64,000 nucleotides of DNA from a bacterium (GTDB lineage Bacteria; Hinthialibacterota; Hinthialibacteria; OLB16), in the NCBI GenBank assembly GCA_022072055.1, contig JAJVIK010000005.1, forward strand, positions 62,001 to 126,000. The letters run 5' to 3'. Numbering within the stretch: position 1 is the first letter of the stretch; each line of letters opens with the position of its first letter. The notes beneath the pieces are model-generated. The model saw only the letters and a list, made by a program, of their open reading frames with translations, had not been told where the DNA came from and did no database searches. Of the stretch, positions 16,448 to 25,346 are shown one piece after another. A program made the translations under genes and the position numbers.

Positions 16448-18576
16448 TCAGAGAGGTGAAGGTCAAAAACCTTGAACAGGAAGGCGAATTCATCGGCCAC
16501 CTCCGCGATGACTTTCGCGGTGGGTTTCCCACCGCCATGGCCCGCGCGGGTTTCGACTCTCAAGAGGATTGGATTCTTGCTCGCGGCCTTGGCTTGAAGG
16601 GTGGCGGCGAATTTCTTGGAGTGGAGCGGCGCCACGCGGTCATCGGTGTCCGCCGAAGTGATCAGGATCGGCGGATACACGGCTCCCGCGCGGACATTGT
16701 GCAAGGGGGAGTAGGCCCGCAGGAACTTGAAATGCTCCGGGTCGGCTTCGGCGTTGCCATACTCCGGGGTCCAATACCTGCCGACTGTGAACTTGTGGTA
16801 GCGAAGCATGTCGATCACCGGCACCCCGCAGAGAACGGCGCCGAAGAGGTCGGGTCTCTGAAGCATGCAGGCCGCCACCAAGAGACCGCCGTTGCTGCCC
16901 CCTTCAATGGCAAGACGGGAGGGATTGGTCACCTTGTTTTGGATGAGCCACTCGGCGGCGGCGATGAAATCATCGAAGACATTCTGTTTCCGGCCGAGGA
17001 TCCCTGCCTGGTGCCATTCCTCGCCATACTCGCCCCCGCCGCGAGTGTTGGCCATGGCAAACACCCCGCCCGCTTCCATCCAGAGGGCCCGGACCACGGA
17101 GAAGTAGGGGGTGAGTGTGGCGTTGAAGCCGCCATACCCATAGAGGAGTGTGGGATTTGTCCCATCCGGAACCAACCCTTTCTTGTGGGTGAGGAACATC
17201 GGGAAGCGCGTTCCATCCTTGGAGACCGCGAAGACCTGTCTCGTCTCGTAAGGCTCCGGATCGAAATGCAGCCCTGGCTTGAAAACCACTTCCATTTTTT
17301 CGGAGTCGAACGCGTACCGGTGGATCGTGGTCGGGAAAAGGAAGGAAGTCAGGCCGAAGAACATTTCGGGGTCCTCGCGCCTCCCCCAGATCCCGCTCAC
17401 CGATCCGAGAGCGGGGAGGTCCATCTCCCTTTCGAATGAACCCTCCAGGGAGAAGATCCGGAGCACATGGTGGGCGTGGCGGAGGTAAGAGGCGACCAGC
17501 TTCCCTCCGGAGGTGAGGACAAAGTCGAGGGTGTCCTCGCTTTGCGGCAGGATGGTCTTCCAGTTTTCACGGGCCGGACTCGCGAGGTCGATGGCGATCA
17601 CTCGCCCGCGGGGGGCATCGAGGTCCGTGTGAATTAAGAAGACAGGACCCAGGTTGTCGATCAGGTCATATTTGGCATCCCCTGCATCCAGGAGACGAAC
17701 AAAGGGGGAGGAGCCTTCGACTTCCCGGTAATACAAGCGGTTCTTTGGGTCGGTGCCTCGGGTGACATGAAGAGTCAGGTATTTGCCGTCATCGGTCACG
17801 AACGGATGGAAGCCGAGTTCCTTGTCGGCGGGGTCCTCATGGATGAGGGGATCCTCGGATTGAGGGGTCCCAAGCGCGTGCCAGTAAACCCGCGAGTAGT
17901 TGTTCTCATCCTCTGGGGGGACGGTTCCCGGTTCGGGAAAGCGGTTGTAGAAGAAGCCGGAGGCATCCTGTTTCCAGGCCATTGAGGTGAACTTGCACCA
18001 ACGGAGGATTTCGGGGAGATCCTCGCCGGTTTCGAGGCTGCGAACATGGACCTCTTGGGAATCGCTCCCCTTGGAGGAAAGGGCATACGACATCCATTTC
18101 CCATCCTCGCTGACCGCCCATCCGGTCAGCGCCACGGTCCCATCCTCACTGAGCGTGTTGGGGTCGAGGATGACCTGGGCCTCCCCACCAGGGGTGCGCG
18201 CCCGGTGGAGGACCGCTTGATTCTGGAGGCCATCATTCTTGGTGAAGAAATACTGCCCTCCGCGCTTGGTGGGAGTGGAGTATCTGGGATAATTCCAGAG
18301 CTTGGTGAGCTTGGAGCGAAGTTTCTCTCGTTCGGGGGTGTTCAGGAACGACTCGGTAAGTCGGTTCTGGGCTTCGACCCAGGCGATGGTCTCTTGAGAG
18401 TCCGGGTCTTCAAGCGGTCGGTACGGATCGGGGATGAGGGTCCCATGATAGTTGTCGACCACCTCCGAAACGGGAGCCGCCGGATAGTCCCAGGCCCCCT
18501 CGGATCGGGCCGTGGTCGGGAACAGGATCATGGCGAGCGCCCCAATGCTTCCAAGGATGTGCTGAAGGATAGACAT
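16444..18576 (-). CDS. Secreted prolyl oligopeptidase (S9A)
   Basis: This S9A serine peptidase cleaves after proline in short peptides. The 710-residue form starts at an ATG giving a signal peptide (SILQHILGSIGALAMILFP, cleaved near TARSEG), so the enzyme is probably periplasmic or extracellular. An N-terminal seven-bladed propeller region (with DPYRPLEDPDS early and WMSYALSSKGSDSQE inside) caps the hydrolase. The catalytic triad is visible: GGSNGG with S561, the Asp in TDDRVAP and the His in RAGHGGG near residue 678. The 754-residue reading from 18708 is rejected because it precedes the signal peptide. The stop overlaps the glycosyltransferase start, so the two genes form an operon. Confidence 0.92.
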   Translation of the reverse strand: MSILQHILGSIGALAMILFPTTARSEGAWDYPAAPVSEVVDNYHGTLIPDPYRPLEDPDSQETIAWVEAQNRLTESFLNTPEREKLRSKLTKLWNYPRYSTPTKRGGQYFFTKNDGLQNQAVLHRARTPGGEAQVILDPNTLSEDGTVALTGWAVSEDGKWMSYALSSKGSDSQEVHVRSLETGEDLPEILRWCKFTSMAWKQDASGFFYNRFPEPGTVPPEDENNYSRVYWHALGTPQSEDPLIHEDPADKELGFHPFVTDDGKYLTLHVTRGTDPKNRLYYREVEGSSPFVRLLDAGDAKYDLIDNLGPVFLIHTDLDAPRGRVIAIDLASPARENWKTILPQSEDTLDFVLTSGGKLVASYLRHAHHVLRIFSLEGSFEREMDLPALGSVSGIWGRREDPEMFFGLTSFLFPTTIHRYAFDSEKMEVVFKPGLHFDPEPYETRQVFAVSKDGTRFPMFLTHKKGLVPDGTNPTLLYGYGGFNATLTPYFSVVRALWMEAGGVFAMANTRGGGEYGEEWHQAGILGRKQNVFDDFIAAAEWLIQNKVTNPSRLAIEGGSNGGLLVAACMLQRPDLFGAVLCGVPVIDMLRYHKFTVGRYWTPEYGNAEADPEHFKFLRAYSPLHNVRAGAVYPPILITSADTDDRVAPLHSKKFAATLQAKAASKNPILLRVETRAGHGGGKPTAKVIAEVADEFAFLFKVFDLHLSD

Positions 18577-18701
18577 GCCAAGGGGGATCGTGGGGGAAAA
18601 ATTCCGTCTTGTGAATCCTATTTTCTGTTTGACAAGGTCGTGTTCCGAGAGTGAGAATGGCCGCGGTTTCGGGCTTCGGATAAAACGATTAAGGGGCGGA
18701 C

Positions 18702-19370
18702 ATGACAAAACAAGGACGGGTTCACCGAAAGCCGAAGGAGGGGAGCGGGTTCACCCTGATCGAGCTCTTGATCGTGATCGCGATCATCCTGATCCTGATC
18801 GCGATCGCGCTGCCCAACTTCACCGAGGCGCAGCTCCGCGCTCAGCTCACACGGGTCAAGGCCGAGCTGCGCTCTCTCACAATCGCCCTGGAGTCTTACA
18901 ACATCGACTTCAAGCGCTATCCCCTGGATGACAGTGAGGTTCCCAGTCCGCTCCACCCCTTCGGGGGCGAGGATGTCTCCGGGGCCGATTGGTATTCCTT
19001 CTTGGTGCTCACCACTCCCCACAAATACATGGAGGCGGTTCCCCAGGATTACTTCCAGGACCGCAACGCTTCGGCGCTCGCGGAGGTGCCCTATCTGACC
19101 TACAACTACCACGAACAGAAATCGCTCCTCGATCCCCGCGGCACCCCCAGCGCGGGGAGAATCCTCAAGCGGTACAATGTGGATTGGGTGGTCTTTGGGA
19201 TCGGGCCGGACCGTAAGTGGCAGATCGAGACCGTGGCCAGCGACTTCCAGATCATTCAAGCGCTGGAACAAGGGAAATCCGGGGGCTCATTTTTCAGCTA
19301 CAACCCGACTAACGGGAGTAAATCGCTGGGGGATATCTTCCTTACGAACCGAAATCCGGTGTTTCGGTGA
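18702..19370 (+). CDS. Type II/IV pseudopilin-like protein
   Basis: The 222-residue protein has a type III signal sequence: a short basic leader (MTKQGRVHRKPKEGSG), prepilin peptidase site G/F and the N-methylated helix FTLIELLIVIAIILILIAIA, with Glu at mature position 5. The globular part starts with AELRSLTIALESYNIDFKRYP, the pattern of GspG-type pseudopilins. It ends with YNPTNGSKSLGDIFLTN, which recurs in the other two pseudopilins of the window. No secretion ATPase, platform protein or prepilin peptidase is nearby, so it is an orphan subunit. Divergently transcribed from the oligopeptidase gene. Confidence 0.88.
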   Translation: MTKQGRVHRKPKEGSGFTLIELLIVIAIILILIAIALPNFTEAQLRAQLTRVKAELRSLTIALESYNIDFKRYPLDDSEVPSPLHPFGGEDVSGADWYSFLVLTTPHKYMEAVPQDYFQDRNASALAEVPYLTYNYHEQKSLLDPRGTPSAGRILKRYNVDWVVFGIGPDRKWQIETVASDFQIIQALEQGKSGGSFFSYNPTNGSKSLGDIFLTNRNPVFR

Positions 19371-19429
19371 TCCGTGTATCCAAAGGACCGGCCAAGATGC
19401 ACCTAGCACCCTTCACTGTTCCTGGTTTT

Positions 19430-19459
19430 TTGCGCTTGCAGATGTTATGACATTATGAT
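19430..19459 (+). promoter_or_regulatory. Possible promoter of second pseudopilin gene
   Basis: TTGCGC at 19430-19435 and TATGAT at 19454-19459 are separated by 18 bases in a locally AT-rich stretch, about 60 bases before the ATG at 19522. The -35 is weak. Confidence 0.4.
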
Positions 19460-19521
19460 ATCTTGAGTCGAACGGCTTGCGGAGTTCCGCCCAACAACCT
19501 GAGGAACAGGAGTTGAGTCCC

Positions 19522-20214
19522 ATGTCGATTCGAGCCCTGAGAGGTTCCGGACCCGCGCGGGGGTTCACGTTGATCGAGCTCTTGATCGTGATCGCCATCA
19601 TCCTGATCCTGATCGCGATAGCCCTGCCGAATTTCCTGGAAGCCCAGATCCGCGCCAAGGTCACCAAGGCCAAGGGGGAGCTCCGAACGCTGCAGACCGC
19701 TCACGAGGCCTATTATACGACCTACAACAACACATACCCGTTCAACCACCGAAGCGCGGGGACTCCCGCGGCCTCTGATGGGGATTCCGGGATTACCACC
19801 ACGGACTGCGGGGGGCGGGATGGGGTGTTCAATCAGGCGCCTTACTATAGTTTTGAGTCAGTGGGGTATGTGATCACCACCCCGATCAAGTTTATCACCA
19901 GCGCGGAACTCCAGGATGCCTTTCAGTTACATGGCAACCCCAGCGCGGCAAACCGTCCCCACATCTATCGCTACTCCAGCACCAAGATCGCCCATTGTCG
20001 CGGGTTCGGGCACGGCATCGCCTACCGCTATGAACGTCACAACAACCTTCCGGGCTACCAGTCCCGCCCCACGCGTCTGAAGTATCCCAACCAGGGATAC
20101 ATGCTCTGGTCGATCGGTCCGGACACCTCGGATGGGTTTTGCCAGGAAAGTCCCGGCTATGCTCCCACGAACGGCACTTCCAGCCGTGGGGATATTTGTG
20201 TGTTCGCGCCCTAG
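19522..20214 (+). CDS. Type II/IV pseudopilin-like protein
   Basis: The 230-residue protein has the leader MSIRALRGSGPARG, the G/F cleavage site and a nearly identical hydrophobic helix to the previous gene (IELLIVIAIILILIAIALP, then NFLEAQIRAKV). The soluble domain contains KGELRTLQTAHEAYYTTYNNTYP and many aromatic and His residues. The C-terminus again has the motif YAPTNGTSSRGDI. ATG at 19522 is chosen because it has CAGGAG about 10 bases upstream; the longer frame starts without a ribosome site. It is followed 15 bases later by the GH5 gene, suggesting co-transcription. Confidence 0.88.
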   Translation: MSIRALRGSGPARGFTLIELLIVIAIILILIAIALPNFLEAQIRAKVTKAKGELRTLQTAHEAYYTTYNNTYPFNHRSAGTPAASDGDSGITTTDCGGRDGVFNQAPYYSFESVGYVITTPIKFITSAELQDAFQLHGNPSAANRPHIYRYSSTKIAHCRGFGHGIAYRYERHNNLPGYQSRPTRLKYPNQGYMLWSIGPDTSDGFCQESPGYAPTNGTSSRGDICVFAP

Positions 20215-20229
20215 CGGGCGGGGAATCCG

Positions 20230-22314
20230 GTGTCGCTTCCCCTGTTCGCTCTGCTGATCTCCGCCGTGACCGCCACGGTTGGGGAGCAACCCTCAGGTCC
20301 GCCGTTCTTGGAGCAGTCCATTCGCTTGACTGGCCTTGCTGGAAACCCGTTTGACACACGGGACATTCGAGTTGACGCCCAGCTACGCCTCCCCAACGGA
20401 GGAACCGTGGAGCTCCCCTGTTTCCTCCACTCCGACGGCGACTGGCGCTTTCGCTTCGCTCCCTCGGAGGCCGGAGAACACCGCTATGAGGTGAGGGTCA
20501 CCGAGAAGGGGGGAAAAGCGCGGCGGGTGAAGGAGGGAGTCTTCACCGCCAGGTCGGCTTCCCGGGGTCGATTCATCGGCATTCACCCCCACAATCAGCG
20601 CTACTTTGCGACGCGAGACGGTCAAACCTTCTATCCGGTCGGCGAGAACCTGGGGTGGGTGTCGGGGGCGGGCGAGACCTATGAGGTGTATCTGCGGAAG
20701 ATTGGGAACGCGGGGGCCAACTGGATTCGATTGTGGATGTGTTCGTGGGGACTGACCGCTCTCGAATGGATGGCGAGCGCGGGTCCGATGTATCGGGGCT
20801 TGGAGGGATATAGCCTCGAAAACGCGGCAAGGACCGACCGCATCTTCGAGGAGGCGCTCGCCCAGGGGATCGCCATCCAGTTGGTCATCAACCACCATGG
20901 GCAGTATTCCACCGAAGTGAACCCGAATTGGGACTCGAATCCGGAGAATGTCAAGAACGGCGGATTCCTGAAGGACCCTAAGGAGTTCTTCACCCACCCC
21001 GAGGCGAAACAACGATACAGGGACCGTGTGCGTTACCTGGCGGCGCGCTGGGGCGCCTATCCCAATCTGTTCGCCTGGGAGCTCTGGAACGAGGTCAACA
21101 ACACGGACGCCCTCCGAAAGGGATCGGTCGAGGAGAAACGCGCGGTGCTCGCCTGGCATCGCGAGATGGCCGCCTATCTCAGGGAGCTCGACCCCCACGA
21201 CCACCTGATCACCACCAGTGGGTGTGTGGCGGACGAGTCATTCGAGGATGCGACCTGGGGACTGGCCGAGTTCGATTTCAATCAGGCGCATGATTATGTG
21301 GACAACCTGCCGGATCGGATTCGCTCCCAGTCCGAACGGATGCTCGCGCATGGGAAGCCGTTCTTTTTCGGGGAGCTCGGCATCGCCGACCACCAGGCGC
21401 CGGAGTGGGAGAGCGGGACTCCCCTGCATGACATGCTCTGGGCCTCCCTGGTTTCTCCGGTGGCGGGGACGGCAATGACCTGGTGGTGGGACCTTCATGT
21501 GGAGAAGCACAACCTTTATCCCCATTTCACGCCGGTCAGGAAAGTGGTCGATTCAGTGGACTGGGCGACTCAAGACTTCCGGATCTCGAAGATTGAATGG
21601 AGAAGCCGGGACCCCCGCAGGGCAGATCTCCACCTCTTTCCGGGAGTCGGCTGGGAAAGGAGTCGAGTGGAGCGAATCTCGGTGAGCTCCCTTGAAGGGG
21701 CGCCGGGAATGGGGCTGCTTTCGCGCTATCTCCAGGGGACAGGCAAGCCCGAGATGCGAGTCGAACCTGTTTTTGACCTCATCCTCGAGGCTCCGACACG
21801 CGCCACGCTCTCTTTTTCCCGAGTAAGCAACGGGGGCGCGGACCTCCGGGCGCTTCTTGATGGGGATCTCCTCGCGCGCAAGGAGTTCCCCAGGTCCGAG
21901 AAACCCGACGAAGAGGACGCGGCGCCCCTTGAGGATCTTTCTTTCGAGATCCCTGATGGGGGACACGCGCTGGTCTTATCCAACCGGGGAGAGGACTGGG
22001 TGGAACTCAAGAGTTTCAGGCTCGAGGGCTTTGCCGATCCGCTCCTCGCGCTCGGCATGGCAGGAGAGAGCGAGGCGCTAGTCTGGACGCGTGTCCGCGC
22101 GGAAGGCTTGGTGGGAGACCCAGATTTGCCTGACGGAGCGGAGGTCCGAGTCCCGGGGCTTCGCCTGGGCCGTTACCGCATTGTCCGCTGGGACACGCTC
22201 ACGGGAGAGACTTGGGAGCTCGATCCGGCGCGAGCGGAGGATTCCGGGCTGGCTTTTCAGACAGGCCCCATCCGCGGCGACGCCTTCTTTCAGATCACTC
22301 GGATGGGGGACTGA
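20230..22314 (+). CDS. DUF5060 / GH5-type glycoside hydrolase, secreted
   Basis: This 694-residue protein has a short signal peptide (LPLFALLISAVTATVG) and a DUF5060 beta-sandwich (residues about 30-115, LPCFLHSDGDWRFRFAPSEAGEHRYEV). The TIM barrel that follows has GH5/clan A landmarks: FYPVGENLGW, GANWIRLWM, FAWELWNEVN (candidate acid/base E288) and FFFGELGIAD (candidate nucleophile E382). A C-terminal beta-rich region (residues about 470-694) may bind substrate. Clan A enzymes of this build cleave beta-linked glycans with retention; the exact polymer is not predictable. The start is GTG at 20230, chosen because it gives the signal peptide. It probably shares a transcript with the pseudopilin gene before it. 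Confidence 0.82.
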   Translation: MSLPLFALLISAVTATVGEQPSGPPFLEQSIRLTGLAGNPFDTRDIRVDAQLRLPNGGTVELPCFLHSDGDWRFRFAPSEAGEHRYEVRVTEKGGKARRVKEGVFTARSASRGRFIGIHPHNQRYFATRDGQTFYPVGENLGWVSGAGETYEVYLRKIGNAGANWIRLWMCSWGLTALEWMASAGPMYRGLEGYSLENAARTDRIFEEALAQGIAIQLVINHHGQYSTEVNPNWDSNPENVKNGGFLKDPKEFFTHPEAKQRYRDRVRYLAARWGAYPNLFAWELWNEVNNTDALRKGSVEEKRAVLAWHREMAAYLRELDPHDHLITTSGCVADESFEDATWGLAEFDFNQAHDYVDNLPDRIRSQSERMLAHGKPFFFGELGIADHQAPEWESGTPLHDMLWASLVSPVAGTAMTWWWDLHVEKHNLYPHFTPVRKVVDSVDWATQDFRISKIEWRSRDPRRADLHLFPGVGWERSRVERISVSSLEGAPGMGLLSRYLQGTGKPEMRVEPVFDLILEAPTRATLSFSRVSNGGADLRALLDGDLLARKEFPRSEKPDEEDAAPLEDLSFEIPDGGHALVLSNRGEDWVELKSFRLEGFADPLLALGMAGESEALVWTRVRAEGLVGDPDLPDGAEVRVPGLRLGRYRIVRWDTLTGETWELDPARAEDSGLAFQTGPIRGDAFFQITRMGD

Positions 22315-22321
22315 CAGGGCC

Positions 22322-23212
22322 CTACTTCACCACGGAAAAGAGCGGCTCGGACTTGGGCGATTTCGGTTTCTCCACGGAGTGAGGAGCGAACTCCTGATGC
22401 GCGAGGATGGCGCGCACGCTATCGAGGAGTGAATCCAGGGTGAAGGGCTTCACCAGGGTGTCCGCCGCGCCGAGCCTTCGCGCCACCGCCTTGGTCTGCT
22501 CATCCAGAACCTCGGTGAGGAAGACGATCGGCAGGTCCCGAGTGGTCTCGCGCACATTGAGCATCCGAGAGAGATCGAAGCCATCCAGCTTGGGCATCTG
22601 GACATCCGTGATGATCAGGTTGACTCGGTTTTCATGGAGACGAACCAAACCTTCCAGGCCATCCTTCGCGGCACAGACATCGTATCCGGCGCCTTTGAGC
22701 GCGGTGCAGAGCATTTGGAGCAGCGGCTCATAATCATCAATGACCAGGATGCAGGGTTTGCGTGGTCCCAACGGCTCCTCGGCGGGGGACGGAACGCGGG
22801 TTTCAAGGGTCTCCGCCGCGGAGGTCTCAAGACTGGGAAGCTCCACCTCCATCTCGACCACGACTTCCTTTTCCATGGATGGGCTTTCTGGGTGGGGCTT
22901 TGAATCGAGGGTGGGCTCGGGATCGGAGGGGGCCGGGGCCTCTTTGGCTTTCTTCGCGGGGGACCCGCCATAGACCTCGATCTTGACCGCCTTGGGGTCG
23001 AAGGTTCTCTGAGCGGCGGCCTGCCCCGGACGGAAGACCTCCTCCTCCAGTTTCTTGAGGTGCTCGGGCTTCTCGACCTTTTCCGCGAGCTCGGAAGCAG
23101 GGGGCTGGCCTTTCTCCCAAGCCTTCTTGAGAGTGATCAGCGCCAGGCATTCCTTGGCCCAGGCCATGACTTGGACCAGGATGGAATGGTATTTCGAAGA
23201 CCTTCCTCGCAT
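22322..23212 (-). CDS. Response regulator with N-terminal charged region
   Basis: The 296-residue protein has an unusual layout: a receiver domain at the C-terminus (from about residue 152, CILVIDDYEPLLQMLCTAL) with phospho-acceptor Asp in LIITDVQMP and the conserved Lys in LVKPF. The first 150 residues are helical then highly charged (QRTFDPKAVKIEVYGGS, Lys/Pro/Glu-rich), without DNA-binding motif. It is probably a stand-alone signalling adaptor or regulates through protein contact. No cognate kinase is adjacent; the hybrid kinase at 53 kb is the only kinase in the window and has its own receivers. It converges on the GH5 gene with 7 bases between stops. Confidence 0.8.
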   Translation of the reverse strand: MRGRSSKYHSILVQVMAWAKECLALITLKKAWEKGQPPASELAEKVEKPEHLKKLEEEVFRPGQAAAQRTFDPKAVKIEVYGGSPAKKAKEAPAPSDPEPTLDSKPHPESPSMEKEVVVEMEVELPSLETSAAETLETRVPSPAEEPLGPRKPCILVIDDYEPLLQMLCTALKGAGYDVCAAKDGLEGLVRLHENRVNLIITDVQMPKLDGFDLSRMLNVRETTRDLPIVFLTEVLDEQTKAVARRLGAADTLVKPFTLDSLLDSVRAILAHQEFAPHSVEKPKSPKSEPLFSVVK

Positions 23213-23349
23213 GGTGGTCGGACCTCAATCGCAAAGGTGAAGGGCAACTCCCCATTCCAGTGTCGGCGGAAAGCAGACAAGATTGAGTTAAATCTGAGAT
23301 AAAACGGGGTAACTTTAAGGGAGAAAAGTCATTACAACCGGAGAATTCA

Positions 23350-25182
23350 TTATTGGAGGGCGCGCGGGATCCAGTTTTGAACCTCGGCGGAGGAGAGGTT
23401 TCCGAGGTGACCGCCATGCGGGAGGACCTCGAGGCGCTCCTCGGGGAAGGTGTCCTCCAGCCAGCTTACATCCGCCTGGGTGAGGAGAAAGTCGTTCCGG
23501 TTGGTGAGCACTCGGACGCGGGGATTGGAAGCGAGGGAATCCCCGCGCGATTTGAGGTCGCTCGCGCGGCGGATCCGGCGCATGTCGAAATCGCCCTTGC
23601 CGAGCGAGTTGAGATACGGGACCACGAAGCGCTCGAAATAGTCGGTGAAGGAATAGGCGCTGATCTCCTCGTAGGCGGCGCGTCGATTCATCAGTCCCAT
23701 GCCGGACCGGATCACCCCGAGGTTGCTCCTGCGCTCGCCGGCGTGAATGATGTCGCGGAGGTTCAGTCGGTAGCGAAGGCCGATCAGGTATTGCGCTTCC
23801 TGGCTGGTGAATCGAACCGGGGCCTCCTCGCCCCGCTCGGTCTTGGCCAAGACCACTCCTTTCCGGAGGGCCAGGTTGATGCGCTCCTCGCGCTCCGAGG
23901 CGGGCCAAGCCAGGGGGGCGTTGTAGTAGGAGTCCAGTTGACGCATCCCATGGATCAGGTCCACGGGCGGATTGATGGCCGCATAGCGCTCGAAACGGGG
24001 TCCTCTGTTCCCGTCACGCTCCTCCACGGAGGCGATCACAAGGGTGTGAAAGGCGCCAAGGGAGATTCCCAGCAGGGACCTTCCGGTGACGCGCCCCGGG
24101 TAGCGCGCGGTGAGATCCTCATGAATCAGGTCAAGCGCCTTGAGAATCTGGGGGACATCGATGGGGGCATACCCGGGGACCGCGGCGGCGGAGCCTTTGA
24201 ACATGAATTCCCAGTTCATCGGGCTTGAAAGGGTGACAACCGAGAAGCCGCTGTTGTAGAGCTTTTCCGCCATCGCCACGGAAAAGACATCCTGGCGGTG
24301 CGCGCCGAGACCGGGGAGGATGTACACCACCCGCGCCGGGTCGCGCCGCAACCAGAACGAGTAGGGAAGCTTCTCCCCGGTCGCGGGAATCAGGACCTTG
24401 CGCTTCTTCTGGCGCATGTAGAAGTTGGGGTCATCCAGCCCGAAATCAATCGCGCCCAGGGTCTCCACCGCGCCTTCATCCACCCTGGGTGGCATGGGGG
24501 CCTCGATCTCACCCCAGCGAGTGAGCGACCACAGGTCGCGGCTGATCGCGTAGGGGTCGTATTCAGAGGAGGTGAGCTGCTTGTAGGGGATGATGTCATC
24601 CGTGAGGCGGTTGTAGGTGAGGATAAAGGAGGCCGGGAAGAGATAGGTCGCGGGGTTCATGAGGGTGTCGCCGACCAGTCCAATCGAGTCGCGCTCGCTT
24701 CGTGGTCCGAAGAAGGGGAGCATCAGGAACATCTGGTTGTTCCAGCCCCACTCCCCGAAGGTGAGGCCGGTGTCCTCCTCGGACTTGCCGATATCCCAGT
24801 CGGTGGCCGGATCAAAAAGACCCAAGACTCCCACGGTCGTGTTGACCCCGAATCGTTGGGTCTCGGTCCAAGCCCCATCCCACTGCCACTGGAGCGCGTT
24901 GTTCACCAATCGGCCTGGGTAGGTCAGGTTCGTACTGAAATTATTGACGCATTTCCGGACAGGGCGGGGGATGATCAGACGATACAGCCGACTGGTGGGG
25001 TCGATCACGCCGATCATGATCCCGTGATTCACAAACCCAAGCGTGCGGTTGACCGGCTCGATGGGGTCCCGCAGCGGAACCACCATCGGGAGTTCCTCGC
25101 GTTCGGGAGCCTGGGCGCGCGCCTCTTCACCCAGGGCGAAGCTAAGGCAAAGGATTCCTGGAATTAGGTATTTCGCGGCCAT
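23350..25182 (-). CDS. MlaA domain fused to alpha/beta hydrolase
   Basis: The 610-residue protein has a signal peptide (YLIPGILCLSFALGEEARAQA) and no good lipobox, so SPase I cleavage is likely. Residues about 40-250 match MlaA/VacJ, the outer-membrane phospholipid-transport component: DPIEPVNRTLGFVNHG, RPVRKCVNNFSTNLTYPGRLVNNALQ, and a long loop ending LVGDTLMNPATYLFP. Residues about 290-610 form an alpha/beta hydrolase: VVYILPGLGAHRQDVFSVAMAE, nucleophile elbow GISLGA (S374) and C-terminal HGGHLGN with the likely catalytic His. Canonical MlaA stops after about 250 residues and has no enzyme attached. The start at 25182 is chosen for the signal peptide; no ribosome site is clear. Possible role: coupled lipid removal and hydrolysis at the outer membrane. 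Confidence 0.85.
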   Translation of the reverse strand: MAAKYLIPGILCLSFALGEEARAQAPEREELPMVVPLRDPIEPVNRTLGFVNHGIMIGVIDPTSRLYRLIIPRPVRKCVNNFSTNLTYPGRLVNNALQWQWDGAWTETQRFGVNTTVGVLGLFDPATDWDIGKSEEDTGLTFGEWGWNNQMFLMLPFFGPRSERDSIGLVGDTLMNPATYLFPASFILTYNRLTDDIIPYKQLTSSEYDPYAISRDLWSLTRWGEIEAPMPPRVDEGAVETLGAIDFGLDDPNFYMRQKKRKVLIPATGEKLPYSFWLRRDPARVVYILPGLGAHRQDVFSVAMAEKLYNSGFSVVTLSSPMNWEFMFKGSAAAVPGYAPIDVPQILKALDLIHEDLTARYPGRVTGRSLLGISLGAFHTLVIASVEERDGNRGPRFERYAAINPPVDLIHGMRQLDSYYNAPLAWPASEREERINLALRKGVVLAKTERGEEAPVRFTSQEAQYLIGLRYRLNLRDIIHAGERRSNLGVIRSGMGLMNRRAAYEEISAYSFTDYFERFVVPYLNSLGKGDFDMRRIRRASDLKSRGDSLASNPRVRVLTNRNDFLLTQADVSWLEDTFPEERLEVLPHGGHLGNLSSAEVQNWIPRALQ

Positions 25183-25346
25183 GGGGAACCTGATTGGAAA
25201 CGATTCGCGGGAACGCGACAAGCCATCCGCATGTCTCCCATTATCGGCCGTTTTTTTTCCAGCCACACTCCACTAGGTGTATCCGACCGCCCCTCATGGT
25301 AACCTTGTGGTCTTTCGGACATCCCCTTTCGGAGAGGAGCCTTGTG

